NCBI GenBank assembly: GCA_024305745.1
Contig: JAHRBS010000013.1
Span: 1,116,001-1,180,000 of the forward strand
DNA from: Polyporus tsugae
Taxonomy: Eukaryota; Basidiomycota; Agaricomycetes; Polyporales; Polyporaceae
Length of the DNA: 64,000 nucleotides
Direction of reading: 5' to 3'
A model generated the notes under the pieces. It had not been told where the DNA came from. It did no database searches and worked only from the letters and a program-made list of their open reading frames with translations. How positions within the stretch are numbered: position 1 is the first letter of the stretch; each line of letters starts with the position of its first letter. Below, in pieces: positions 24,401 to 37,264 of this stretch. The translations under genes were made by a program, and so were the position numbers.

Positions 24401-25586
24401 CCTTGCGGCGGGTTTCGCACCCCACTAGCTGGAGGCCGGAGCGGACGCTTCTCGCGTTTTTCCTGACCCGACCCGGCCCGTGCGCAGGTCCATGAAACTG
24501 AAACTTCCTTGGATCCTTGTATTCAGTTGTTCATTATGCAGCTCCGTGCCGGCCGCGGAGCGGACCCGTACACAGGCGTACCAATATCAATTTCCACCTT
24601 GCGTTACGGGGTCAGTACACTCCACACTAGTACTCAGTACCGAGTATATACTGAAGTCTGAGATCACAAGTAAGTATGATCTCGTACATGAATTCGCGGC
24701 TATGCGTCCGAGAATAGACAGTAGCGCAGGCTATGGGGGGTCCGGAGCTGGTGGCACGGAGCCTGGAGACGGTGCTTCCGCGATCGGTGTGCGGCCTTCC
24801 ATACCTCCCCCATCCACGCGCTCGCTCACATGAGAGCGGCGCGTGAGGCGCGCGGTGCCAGCGCGGCTGCCTAGACACTGGCGTCTTGGGTCTGGCGGGG
24901 GGAGGAGGATGTGTGGCGGTCCCACGCGGAGCGAACCCGTCTGGAGGGGGAGCGTAAGGAGGTGGCGATATCGATCTTGCGATTGCAGTGGTCTGTCTGT
25001 GCACTGCGTGGCGTGCGCTGATGAAAAGCGAGCGAATCGACTCTGGAAGCTTGGTGGGTGCAACAACGACAGTGATGCTCTTTGCTAGTGGTACCATTCC
25101 TTCTATCCGTGTGATTCCTTCTATCCGGCTATACGTTCCGGGTGTATATGATACTGTGGTAGATTGGGACTATGCCACATTGCTCGCCGTGGGGGGCGCA
25201 GAAATATTAATATTGGCAAGGAAGGATGGGTCCACATCCGGATATTGCGTTGAATGCTGACCCCATTCCTGCCCTTGGCCTGGATCCCTGTGAAATCTAC
25301 TTGAAATGATCAGAGCTTCTCCACTGTGTTCTTCATACGGATACCGAAATGCCCCAGTCCACCGGGGGCCGCCCTCGTCGATGATCATGATCAGAGCCTG
25401 TTGCAGTGACCTGCAGTCTCAGTCTGGCCATGGCTTTCATTTACACTGGCGCCCGTACAAGCGCCGCAACGCGCCCCCGTACCGTACGTTACCGCTACTC
25501 CCCCGCCCGCCAACAACGCCCCCAGGCTGAGGCCAACTTTGAGGCAGAGAGTCCGACCGTCGATACCGACAGCGTCCCGTCTCGGA
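21473..25586. other. Upstream region of the homeobox gene; no gene supported
   Basis: The first 800 bases are very pyrimidine-rich on the plus strand, as expected of a long 5' leader or promoter for the minus-strand homeobox gene. Farther out (about 22.8-23.4 kb) both strands show coding-like frames that I could not resolve. Near 25096-25130 a short direct repeat (ATTCCTTCTATCCG) occurs twice. Nothing else was recognised. Confidence 0.4.
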
Positions 25587-26199
25587 TCATGGATCCCAAC
25601 CGATCTCGCTCTCGCCGCCGACCGCGGTCGCCGACGCTCTAGACTCAGCCTTCGTGTCCGCCCTTGCCTGGAGCTCTGAACATTCTAGACTGGGACGGCA
25701 TCGACGACGATGAAGCACCAGAAGACCGTCGGAGCGACCATGGGATCCGGCTTGGCTCCCGTTTGGCTTTAGCAAACCCTGTTTTGTGTGCGGGCGTGCG
25801 GAGGCATGGACGTGCCGGGCATGGACATGTTCTGCCCAGTGAGCGTGCGTCCCTGGATCTTCTACTTCGACGAAGCTCCACCACTGATATCAAGGGATCA
25901 CACTCGCCCTGCCTCAGGAAGCCGAGCCACCCGCCCAAGACCACTCGGCGGGGCGGCGGCGTGTCCTCATTCGGCGCTGCTAACTTGAACTTTGCCTGCG
26001 CCGTGTCCTTGAGCTTGCTCAAGCTCTCGGGTGGAAAAGGTCCCCAGTCTCCATCATCTTTTACCTCGCTCGCGCGCACGCTCCGTATCCAGTTCAAAGT
26101 GCGACGCGACGAATCGGCGCCGCTCGGAGTCTGTATTCGCGGAATCTCCGGTGCAGGCGCCGAACCGCGAGCGATTTGGAGACGTTCGAGCTCGTGCAT
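25587..26199 (-). CDS. Hypothetical protein, two-exon candidate
   Basis: Candidate exons 26199-25945 and 25883-25587 join in frame to 183 residues. The first exon reads as ordinary soluble protein (TLNWIRSVRASEVKDDGDWG, then SLSKLKDTAQAKFKLAAP). Splicing brings it onto WWSFVEVEDPGTHAHWAEHV. The donor (GTGGTC) is weak and the C-terminal third looks less protein-like, so the 3' end may be wrong. The opposite strand also has long open frames here, which lowers confidence. No family recognised. Confidence 0.3.
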
Positions 26200-29100
26200 G
26201 GTTTGTCCGGGGGGGGGGGAGGTTCGGCTCACAAAGTCAAGTCTGCTGTTTGTCAGACAGGCCGCGACAGCTGATAGCCAAGGGGAATATCAGAGGTTTG
26301 CAGGTTTGAAGGTTTGCAAGCCGAAAGAACGACGATCGGATTGTCATTCCATCTGCGACAGATGGGCGAGGGCGATATAGTACGTGATCTGCCTGCGACA
26401 AACACGGCGGATTATGTGTCCAGCAGTGAATGTCGCAGGCACGGGGGTTCTTCCTCTTCGTCAGTCTGCGGGCGTGGGCAGAAAGGTCTCCTCCCGTGGA
26501 CGAGAGCGCGGTGGATGGGAATTAGGTTGATGCTTCTTTTGCGATGAGCGCCCGCGGCTAGCAGTAACTTCAATAGCCTGTGGTTCACGAGTTCAGGGTG
26601 CGCGAACTCGAAAAGCTGACGGAACCCTGCGTAGATGCCGCATCTCGCTCTCGCATCCGTCTCCTCGCACGCCCGAAGTCGTCTTTGCCAGCCAGCGCGG
26701 CTGCGGGCGATTCATTTCCTTCGGCATCGCGCACCCAGGTGGGACGCTCGCTGTGCGCGCCCGATCTTCCTGTGCAGTGTTCCGAGATGGAGGGCGGACC
26801 CAATTGATGCTGCCGTTTTCTGCTCCTGGATGCCCACCGCGCACCGGCTGTTGAGCCAGCAAAACGCCCTCGCTTACTCACTTCCTAATCCATATCTTCG
26901 CATTCTGGGTATGTGTGCTGGGCCACTCCTCGCGACAATGATGCACATCCTCTGGGCGATTCAATAACCCTTCCGCAGTTTTCGTCACGCACGAATTACA
27001 TCCATCGGCTTTCCGTCTCATGTCGGAACAGACCATCAGCTGTATTCACCACTCCGGAAAACAGGTTTTGATGCCTTGGGCTGCGCTGAGCAGCACTATC
27101 GCCTCCTCTGTATGCCGGACTCACAGGCTCCAGTGCCCGGCGTAGGTGGGATCGCGCCCCTGTCTTCGTGCTTAGAGACGTCGAAGTCCCACCTCAACTT
27201 CGCCGCTTTGTGGTGTCGTAACCCATCTTCGCTCCGTAGTCTTGATAACGACGGTGAAACGCACAGCACCCGCCCCATCGCCCGCTGGTGGTTCCAAGGC
27301 AGCGAGGTCGCCGTCCATCTTTTGTCCACGAACACCATACAGTCATTCTGGGAATCCCTTCGATGGTGATCAATGTGTGGGCGTTCCCTTCCACGTTCGA
27401 CGTGGGTTCTTACAGTAAACTGTCATCGTCCAACAATTCTTTAATTCACTGGAACCTTCCGCGGCACGTACACGGTAAGTATCATATCAGCGCTGTGACC
27501 GCCTGCAAGACTGAGAAGGACGATGATGACGGCACCACTCGCTTCTGTCGCATTTTGACTTGATTTCATTAACGATGTCGTCCGTCGCCTAGCGCTGAGA
27601 GCCTGTGAGCAAACAAACGATTGCGCCAGCGCGTTATCGGTGCGCCCCGTTAACATGAGTACGGTGTACGTACAAGATGCGCGATGAGCCTTGCGCCAAT
27701 GCGTCATCTCGTCACCCACTCGCTCGCCCCTGGATAGCCCTCGCCGCACTGACACCATCGTTCGTTTAGCTCCGGGCCCTCGAAGCACTGCTCGCCTGCC
27801 AGTTTTTACGCCCTCTCTGCGGTCGTAGGTCAGTCCTTTCTTGTGCGCCGCTGTCGTATCACCTTAACAGCCTGCATCATAGGGCCCCGATATTGTGGCG
27901 GGACGACCCAAGTCAAAAGCGCATGCCTCGTTCCGGCGCCCACACCGAATGACGAAAGGGTGCGCATTTGTCGAGGATCTCACGCTGCTTGTGCCGCGCA
28001 CAGCGTGCTTCACCGACCGTTGACTGGGGAGGATTGACGACCGGTTACGGTGCTATCTACGGGTTTTCAATAGCAGTTTCCAGATATGGACTGGCCGTAT
28101 GTGTTTGTGGTGTCGCGGTGCACGGCTAAATACCGTTTAGTCCGCTAGTCGGACCTGGAAAATGCGGGAAATCGCGCTGACCCCAACGCCCCTGTGCCGT
28201 CATCACAGCCAGGGTCACGAACGGTTCTTGTTAGCCGACGTGTGTACGGAGCTTCTCTTACCAAAGCTTGGACATGCTTACAATGGGTAATTGCGTTCGT
28301 TGGAGATTCGTTCCCTGCGCTGAGGCGGATGTCTTCCCGGGGACACCTTGTGGTACGCGGCCCGCGTGGGTAGGAGATGTGGGAGGCCGATTTGCCCGAA
28401 TATGATGGAGTGTTGGGTTGTTCTAGCTTTCTCTCCATTCCCCGATCGTTCGTATTGCAGATCGTGCACGTTGTCTTGTGCTCATTGCATCTCTCGTACT
28501 AGATACACACAAGTTCGAGGGAGGCTCCTGAGGGTACCCATTCCCCCTGAGTAAACGCAAAGCACGTATCGCCCTCGTATCGAACCCTAAGTTTCTAGCC
28601 AAGTGCGCCGGGATAGTCAACCTAACTTGAAACGCCGCTAACAATGCAGATACTCAATTCTCCATCGCTATGCCTCGCAACCAGGGATTCTTCGTCCCTC
28701 CCCATTCGTATTGCCCATGGTTAGGCTTGCATTCGACGAGGAACGGATCTATGAGGCTTCTAGTGAGTTTTCGCATCTGCTCGAACCGAGTATTAATAAC
28801 GGCATGCGGTCTTGGCTGTGGCGCGCCACGAACGTGAACAAACCAACCCCACATCAGATTTCCTGTAGTAGTCCCTAGTACAGTCTTCACGGAAGCACCC
28901 TGACGGTTGAATGTTGAATCTCGCTGCGTGCCTTCCGGTCGTCGTTCACGTACTTAGCCTACCCGTGGTGCGGCTGCGGTAGGGTTGTTTCGGGTGTGTT
29001 AACCACGGTTGCAGAGGTGGCGCGTTCGAGACCGGAACGAATGAGGACAACCGGGAAGGCTAGAATTTGAGTTAGCCACGTGGGCACGGGGAGACACGCA

Positions 29101-30796
29101 TGGTTAGTGCGTTCGAGCGCAACTTTCATTGCGAGCGGCGGCGCTCGGGGGTCTGGGGCCTGAGGGCCTGAAGGATGGGAACCCGGCGGTGACTCACGGC
29201 TGTCAGTCGTCGTAACGCCTCGAGAGGCAAGAGGGCAGCAGGATCGGCGCACTTGGGCGACATGGACCACTTCTGTTGAAAAGCTGCAGTGTACGCTGCT
29301 TACACCGCTTCATGTCTAGCAGTGTCGGCGGACTCGATATTTGTTCTACAGCACAGATGCAGCCGAAGCGTTCCCACTCGATAGGCAGACGGTTTTGGCA
29401 GGGTGAGACGTGGACCGTCACCGCGCTTTAATTTGTACTCCCGAACTCTGACTCAGAACCAATATTACTCACTCTCCACTCAGCTAGCCTAGCGGAGCGG
29501 AACGCATGGCCTGGTTGGCGGTCCCGGCTCTTCAGCCCTCGGGGCACTTGTCCAATTGGCGCAGTGTCTACAGATATGAATTGAAACTGCACGCGAACAC
29601 GCTCGGAGCTTGTGCGGCGGCCTGAGGGATTATTGGCTACGTACATACATGGGTAGCAGCGTGATGGTTGGTGGAGCTGCCATGTTTAGTCCATGGGTTC
29701 CCTAGCTGACGGTTAGGCGTAGAGGCGGACAGGGACGACAGGAAACCACCACACGTACGAAGTACCGTTGAATGCTGGTTTGTATATTATTGGAGGCTAG
29801 AAAGGAAATTCTACCTGCGGATGGCACCTCGTGGGACAAGGTGTAGAGATCGGGCTGTCCCCAATTTGTAGGACTCTCTACCCACGGGAACCGCGTCTTG
29901 CATGTTGTTCGGAAGTGATTCATAAAGCGGTGTTCTGTGCCATTCCACTCTTCGCCGCGCGCACCGACTTTCCTCAGGCATCATAGTGTGGATTCCTGGG
30001 CTGGGATAAGTCCCGTTAGCGGGTCACACATGATTGTCTTATTTGCCAGGAGAGGGGTGATTTCCTCCTCCTCCTCCTCCTCCTCCTCTTAGCCTGAGAC
30101 TTCCCTTCACTTGGAAGGGCGGTGGCCCCCCTAGCCAATAGTTGCGAATCATGGAATCGTTCCTTGTCGGCACGGTCTTGAATCAGGCGTAGGGTCAAAT
30201 AGCATGAGTTGCACTATGTCGTAGGATGTGGTACGTAAAGTGTAGTGCGATCGACCTGAGCAGTAAGTAATTCAATGCAATGGATATGTTACAGAGGTAG
30301 AGTAGATCGTCAAACGCTGCGTCCCAAGGCTCATCGGTGACCAAGCATTGAAAGAGTAAGATACGACATGCCAGCGGCTAGCAGCTGCACAGCGTGGCGA
30401 CCCCGTGTCCACATCCGTGTCTTCCTATGCTGCTGCCTGGCAAATTACCTATATGGGTGACGTGTGTGATGTAAGGTAGCCTAAACCGTGCACTTCCGTG
30501 CACCGGCTATTTCGGAGATGGGGGAGACATCGCGCCGGCAGCGACCCCGACGATGATATCATGAATACCTAGGCGCGGCGCAGTGATTGTAGGGTTGCGT
30601 TGTCGGAAGTCTAGATGGCCCTACTCGCTCCTGGAAGGCGGCCAGCACCCACGCCAGAGGCTAGAAGCACACGGTCGTGTAGCCCTGCACGGCGAGCAGT
30701 GGTTGCACTTGAGCCACACGCCCGCCTAGACGCGTGAAGGCGGGCGATGGTGAATAGCGGTGGGGGCTAGGAAGGGAAATAGGGATTGGAAGGGCG
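26200..30796. other. Gene-poor region of 4.6 kb
   Basis: Only short open frames without motifs on either strand. A G-rich run lies just upstream of the candidate gene at about 26208-26219. No RNA gene or mobile element was recognised. Confidence 0.4.
30063..30089 (+). repeat. CCT trinucleotide microsatellite
   Basis: About eight to nine tandem CCT units, lying in gene-poor sequence upstream of nothing recognisable. Confidence 0.85.
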
Positions 30797-33700
30797 CTAA
30801 CTCTTGGTGGCTTCCAGCTCGATACCGACGCCGGACAAGCCAGCATCCTTGGCTTTTCCGGCACTAAAAATGTTGCGAAGGAGACGCTCGGCCTTGTCGC
30901 GCTCCTTGCGCTCTACCTGGATGCCGTCGAGCATGACGATTTTGGGGCAGGCGCGCATGACGAGGCCACGGTAGGCGAGACGGCCAACGTAGGCATCGTC
31001 TGGGAGATCCCTGCGGAATTTTGCATCGAGTTCGCGCCAGACGAGCTCATTCTGGTCCCGTTCACGATGCTGCTGAGTGTCGCCAGCGCTGTCGGTGCCT
31101 ACGCCGCCGCCGCCACTGGAATCTGAATCAGAGATGGGGGCGACAACTGTATGAGGAGCGTTTAGGGAGACTCCGTGGACCGCGGTGCTTGGAGCAATGT
31201 CCGAACTCGAGTCCGACCAGGGTCGTTTCTTCTCTTCACGACTACTGGGGCGGTGGGAGCGAGGATCGTGAAACGAAGAGGCGAAAGGAAGGAGAACTGT
31301 TTCGGCCGGATACGCGCCGCCCGACTGGGGTGATTGCAAGGCAGGCAGGTCCCCAGGATGGTCTCGGTCGGACGGTTGCAATGCGCCTGGGAGATCCTTG
31401 ACGAGGAGGGGGAGATACCACCCGAGGGTGCACGGATTCATCCTAGCGGAGGCCAAGGGTGGGCCAGCAGTGGGAACAGGACCGGCGGTGGGTGGCATGC
31501 GAGAGTCGGGGAGCCGGGCGACGGAGAGGGTAGATTGTGTGGCATGTCAGCATCAAGCACAATATCTCAGCCACAGCCAGAAAGGGGCAGGGAAAGCAAC
31601 GAACGAGCCCGCCGGTGGCGACAAACCGCCGGCGAGGCAAGGCAGAGGACGGGGGAGGGGCAGCGAATTTACGCGAGGCCGAGCAGGGCATGGCGCCACT
31701 CGGTGCAGTTCACGTGAGAGTGGCGTCGGGCGTCTTGGAAGGCAGGGAAGGGCACGGGAGGCGAGAAGAAGGCGGAAGACGCACCTGAAATCAATCATCT
31801 CCATGTCCTTCATGCCTCGCACGATCCGTATCAGCTGCTTCGCGCCCTTGATCCGCGAGCCAATGATGGTCAGCTTTCGCAGCCGGCTCAGGCCCTCGAG
31901 CGGCGCAGGATCCTCGAGGAAGTTGTAGTTCAGGTTCAGGACCCGCACATTGGGAACCATCCGTGAAAAGTCCCCAGGCAGCCTCATCAGCCTGCACGCA
32001 GCAAGCTCCAGGTAGACCAGGTTGTAGCATGGCTCCGCCAGGAAGCCGGCCTTGAGAGGATTGCCTGTATCACCAGCCCAAATACGTCCGTTCATGACCG
32101 GTCATGAATCAGGAAAGTCGGCGTGTTGAGAATGCTTGGTCAGCAACCGATGGTTCCGCGCACGCCTCCACCGGTCCGCCCGCATGGATTTGCGCCCATA
32201 GGATAGAAAGAGAAGACGCACCAGACAGATACAGCCGCTTCACATCACGCACGTCTCGAATCGATACCGTCCTATTCACATATTGCTCGCGTCAGCAAAC
32301 CAACGCCCCAAGAAGGGGCACAGAACTCCGAGCACCAAATCGTCCTCGGACTGCGTCTCAGCTCCAATCTATGCCACTTACAGTCCAGCCCGTCCGCTCT
32401 GATTTCGGATGCTCAGGTTCTCCAACTTCGCCAGCCGGTATGCCTTCACAATCGTCCCCAGCGCATTGTTGTCAGCGTACAGGGTGCGAAGGTTTGGGAA
32501 CGGTACAGCGTTCACGCTGTTCAACCGATTGTTGCTCAGTCGCAAGATCCGCAGTCGGGGCATCGACCCTTCAGGCTCAAATTCGCCCAGTAGATTGTTG
32601 TCTGTGCGGTCGCCAAGTAAGTGTCAGCATTTGCACTACCACCACCACCACCACCACCACCACCAGCTCCGCCTCAGACTCGACGCCAATGCCAAGCACG
32701 ACTATCGCTTGAGGCATTGGGCATCAGCCCCCAGCGCCGAATATATGTTCGGACACCCACTCCCCTTTCATTGACTTTCCACCGCGTCCAATGCGATGCC
32801 CGGTGCGGCGGGACGAGAGAGTGAAGGATAAAGACAAGTCCCGGACGACTCACCAAGATTGAGTGCAACGAGTGCAGGCACAGAGGTCAATCCGCCGATG
32901 ATGCTTATCCTGTTTTGGCTTGCATTCAACATTTCTAGCCGAGTCCTGTCAGACAAAGTCGGTGTGAGTATTTCGTTATTGGACGTGATAGATGACGCGC
33001 CGTTCCGAAATTATCCGGACACAAAGCGGCAACAGTCTGAGTGAGCCTGAGAACAATTTCACACAAAAGGTTGTACACACTGCGCAAGAGCAGAACACGA
33101 CGCCCAAAGAACAAAGATAATAGATGGTGGATGATAGATGAAGTGAAGTATACGTGAACGTACCACTTGAAGTCACGAAGGTCCAAGGAGCGGATGGTGT
33201 TCTCTTGCAGGCTCAGCTTGATTAGCCCGTCCATCTTCTGAAGGCCGTCGACACTGTCGATCCGATTGCCATCAGCTCGCAATTCCCTCAAATGTCGCAG
33301 GCACTCCAACTCTGTAGATCAAAAAATGGAATAAGGCACCGTGCGTAAACATGCCAATCAATACATAATTACAACCCGGGAACTTACGACGGAGCGAGTC
33401 GATGTGATTTCGGCTGATGTCCAAGTTCTCGAGATTGAGCAAGTGGCTAAATGAGGTGACCCCGGTAAGGCTGATAGACCACGAGACAAATATTTTGGTG
33501 AATTAGCAAGAAATCCAATCGGCGAAAGACACGGGACAGAGCGTACGCACAGGTTTGACGCAACAGAGAGTGTCCGCACATTGCCAGGGACACCACTAAG
33601 CCAGGAGAGTTGGTTGAAGTTCCTGCAGGTGTCATTTTGCATCAGCTGCTGCCACCGGCCGCCGGCAACCCCAGTTCCCTAGGCTTCGTTTGGCTAGGCT

Positions 33701-36700
33701 GGGCGACGGGCCCCTTACCACCGCCTTCTCCTCGGTGGTTTCGGTCTGGGCATCCCTCATTATTACCCCCATGAGAATGACTGGCGGTTTACGGTAGGGC
33801 TCACCCGAGCCTCCGCATGGGCCCACTCCTTGTACTCTGTTGGAACATGAGAAAATGGATTACTCACAGAGAAAGTGAATCGAGTCGAGGGAGGAATTCC
33901 TTCAGCCGCGCAGTGCTGTCCAAGTGGCGGTTCGAAAGGTCGATGGAGGTGAGCTCCTCCCAATACGGCTCGAATGGCTGAACGTCCGTTATCACTTGCA
34001 CCAATCGGTCATGCGCCACTCCGAAACTGCATTCCGTCAGGAATGTAGCATTCCCCCCTGCACGACTGAGATTGGGCGTCGACCGAGATGCTGCGGAAAC
34101 ACGGCGAGAGACTTCACGGGACGCAATCCCGCTAGATGGCGCACCGGCTCTACTTGGCCACCGCTGTTGGAGAGGATGGAGCTCGTCGGCACGGGGGCGC
34201 GACGAGGTGCTGGTTTTTGAGGGTGAGTCTTCCTCTGCGTCTGGTTATGGTGCAATCTTAGTGGACACATCGGTATGTCTCTTGGGTTATTGTACCTACC
34301 CGTGCTCTCCAAATCCCCAAGCATCTCCGCAATCCTCTTCGACCGCGCAGATGAGACAAGGACCGCGCTACTCCTGTCCTCTGTTCGTGAACCCGATGCC
34401 AGAGGACTCTCTTCCTCGCCGATTGCGGAGCCGTCTGGGGTGGGGATGTTCCGCCCAATGCCCACGATTGGCCCATCGCGCTTGCCGTCCGAGAAACTGA
34501 CCGATCGTCGATGACCGCTGTTGTTTGCTGGAGTTTGCATACGTGCACGGTTGGGGTCCTTCAAGGCCGACATCGGCGTTGCGCTGGCGCTTTTCAGCAC
34601 CGAGCGGGGTGCAGGAGTATTCGCGGCCACGTTTGGCCGGCCGTTGATTCGACTGAGTGGATCGGGCGTCACTGAGGTGGCCGAACAAGGGGCGGCGGCG
34701 ATGAAACGGGGAGGAGTATCGGCGAAGGCCGGCTCAGCAGTGGACTCGTCATCGATTCCAATACCAACGTCAGGCCCATCTAGTTGAAGATCTAAGGTCG
34801 CAGTTGGGATCGTGCTCCCGGTGCCCTCTTCGCGATCGTGAGAGATATCGCTTTCCGTGTAGGACGTATCCACGTCCTCGACATCGTCGATCGGGACGTC
34901 CTGTGCGAAGTCGTGCGACGGTCCGTCAGTCGAGAAAGACGTCAACTCAGCTTCCTCCTCATCTTCGACCTCCTCGTCCAGCACCTCCTCGATCCGGCTC
35001 TTTTCCAGAGCCATCGAATCCCCTTCCTGGACCGCCTCAACCTCCTCGTCGCCGTTGTCCACACGTTCGTCCGATCCTTCCTCCCGCAGACTTTCGATAT
35101 CGCGGAAGGGATCCTCGCTTTCGTTGTCCTGGTCTTCCTCTTCATTTCGCGCCAGACCCACTCCCACTGTCATCCCCGCACCGGAAGATCCGGGACCGGC
35201 GCACACCTCAGGCTCAGGCATTTTAGCAGTAGCGAGCGCGGTGGCCTTCACCCATCGCATCATAACCCGGTCGAACACCATCTTGCCGACCCTGTCTGGA
35301 AGTGCCCCGACGTCGTGAGGAGTGATCTGCAACATCTGCTTCGGTCCAGCGTGCTTCACGAAGGAATCGGCGCTTCCTGTGGTCAACGTTGTACCCGATG
35401 CCGTGCTGGAGGATACGAAGCGCGTCAGGTCTTCGTTGCGACCAACACGCACCGACGACGACGGATATGCTGGGACGGTGGGCGGGGCGAGATTTCCAGG
35501 GCTCGGCTTGACAGGAGAACCCGGCGCAGTCGATGTGGAGGCCGTAACGAGACGGACCGGAGGTGGAAGTGGGCCAGATGCTGGGGGTACGGGGAACTGG
35601 GAGAGCATGCGGGAAGTCTCGCCGATGGACATGTGAGCGAGATCCTCTGAGAGCTGCCGCGTAAGGTCTTCGGAAGGGCGGGCGGAGTGGGTGGAGCGCA
35701 CAGTCGACGGCTTGCGCGGACTTGACCGTGGACTTGAACCTGCGCGTTGCTTGCCTCGCGATACACTAGACACTCTACTGGGTACCGCTGTGGAGGGGCG
35801 GCGGCTTTGTGACAGCGCTTCGCTTGGTCTACGAAGTCGTGCGTGTGCATTTGAATCGCCGTTGCGGGAGCGAAGAGATGGGACTGTGAGATCTGCGGAA
35901 ACTATCGAGGACGCCTCCGTAACGTCGTCGTTGCGAAGGTGAGACGCTTCGGTATCCCCAGAAAACAGTCGCTTCGACCCCTTCATGTCATTTCTGATTT
36001 GAGCCATGAGACTGGCGGCCTGTTGTCTGTAACCTAGCGAGGAATAGCCAGAGCGTTTTGATGAGGTCGTGCCGTTCAGCGAAGGGTCCCTACTGGAGCC
36101 ATTCTCTGGGACCGCGAGGAAAGAGGGTTTCCCTACAGGGAGCACGGTGAAAACCTAGCAACAGTTGCGTACAACAAACATTTACGCACGTAGAGGTGGT
36201 TGTTCCTTGACAAGATGGTCTGGCGCTTGAGCAGGCTCAGCAGCAGGTGACCGCGTGGTCGCAACAGTGGAGACGGTAGAAAAGTCGCGTGCTTGGCGGA
36301 TCTGATCCATGAGGTTCTTGGATTCGCCCACATAGTCTCTTCGCGAGACGGGACGCATTATGATAGCAGCTCCATCACCTTTCTCCCCGCTGAAATCGCT
36401 AGCAGGACTCAACTTGAGACGTTTGGCACTGCGAAGGCGGGAGAAGCTGGTTTCTTCAACTGGCGAGAGACCCGAGGGCGTGGTGCGCTGGCTGCTGTGG
36501 CTGGTGGGTGCTCCGTCTCCAGACGGCGTGTTCACGGCGATGGAGTCGACCATTGCGGATAGGTGATCGCGCGTGAAGGTATCATATTGGAACTGGAAAA
36601 GGCGAAGTCGGGGATCTGTGGGAGGAGGATTAAGGTAGCGGGTGGCGTTGGGGGGTCCCGGAGTGCTCTGGGCGTCCGGGATAGGTCCTGCGGGGTTGAA

Positions 36701-37264
36701 GGGGCTTGGACGAGAAGCGGTAAAAGTAAATTGGCCTTGTGGGCCTTCGACCCTCAACCCCTCCTGATCCTCGGTCGGAGCTGCTACAGCAGAGGCGGGT
36801 CGATCGTCGTCTTCAAGGTTCGAAGGTTCGGAGGGCGGAAGGTGGACTTGAGATAGACGGGATGGAATGGCAGGGGCAGCTGTAGCTCGTGACCCGGATG
36901 GCAAAGATGCGTGCTGCTGTGGAGGGGATGGTGGTTCAAACATCTTCTCAAGTGCTAGAGGGCTAAAAAAATCCTTGACCGCTGGTTTCTTGTTCCTACC
37001 GGGGGTCTTTGGCAAGAGAGGTACAGCAGGCAGCTCCTCGCGAACGATGAACGTGCCACCGGATTCATCTGTGCCTGAGGTGCCAGCGGAGGAGCCAAGG
37101 TCACTGTTGCGTACGAGAACCGAGCCCAGAGGCTGAGTGAAGGAGAGTTCTGAACCAGACTGGTCGGGGTCAAGAGACTGGCCCTCATCTTGCCAATCGA
37201 TCCATTCCTCGACGTCAGCAAGCTCGTCGGTCAGCCAGGCAGGTTTAGGCTGGGCAGAGGACAT
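30797..37264 (-). CDS. Nud1/Cdc11-type leucine-rich-repeat scaffold of the mitotic exit/septation network
   Basis: Exons 37264-36190, 36132-34300, 34240-33868, 33622-33551, 33470-33388, 33311-33164, 32945-32854, 32601-32382, 32271-32222, 32064-31785 and 31442-30797 join to 1623 residues in frame. The N-terminus has PAWLTDELADVEEWIDWQDE, typical of Nud1/Cdc11, and a long disordered acidic and Ser-rich region. From about residue 1060 there is a run of leucine-rich repeats (LTSIDLSNRHLD, LENLDISRNHIDSL, LRELRADGNRIDSV, LRILRLSNNRLNSV, VKRLYLSGNPL). The C-terminus (about 1541-1590) is the diagnostic cap ELDAKFRRDLPDDAYVGRLA followed by YRGLVMRACPKIVMLDG. Yeast relatives sit at the spindle pole body and recruit the GTPase-kinase cascade that triggers mitotic exit and septum formation. 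Start at the ATG before SSAQPKPAW. The 342-nt last intron is unusually long for this window. Confidence 0.9.
32636..32664 (+). repeat. ACC trinucleotide microsatellite in an intron
   Basis: About nine tandem ACC units located inside the 32602-32853 intron of the Nud1-like gene, so it does not encode protein. Confidence 0.85.
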
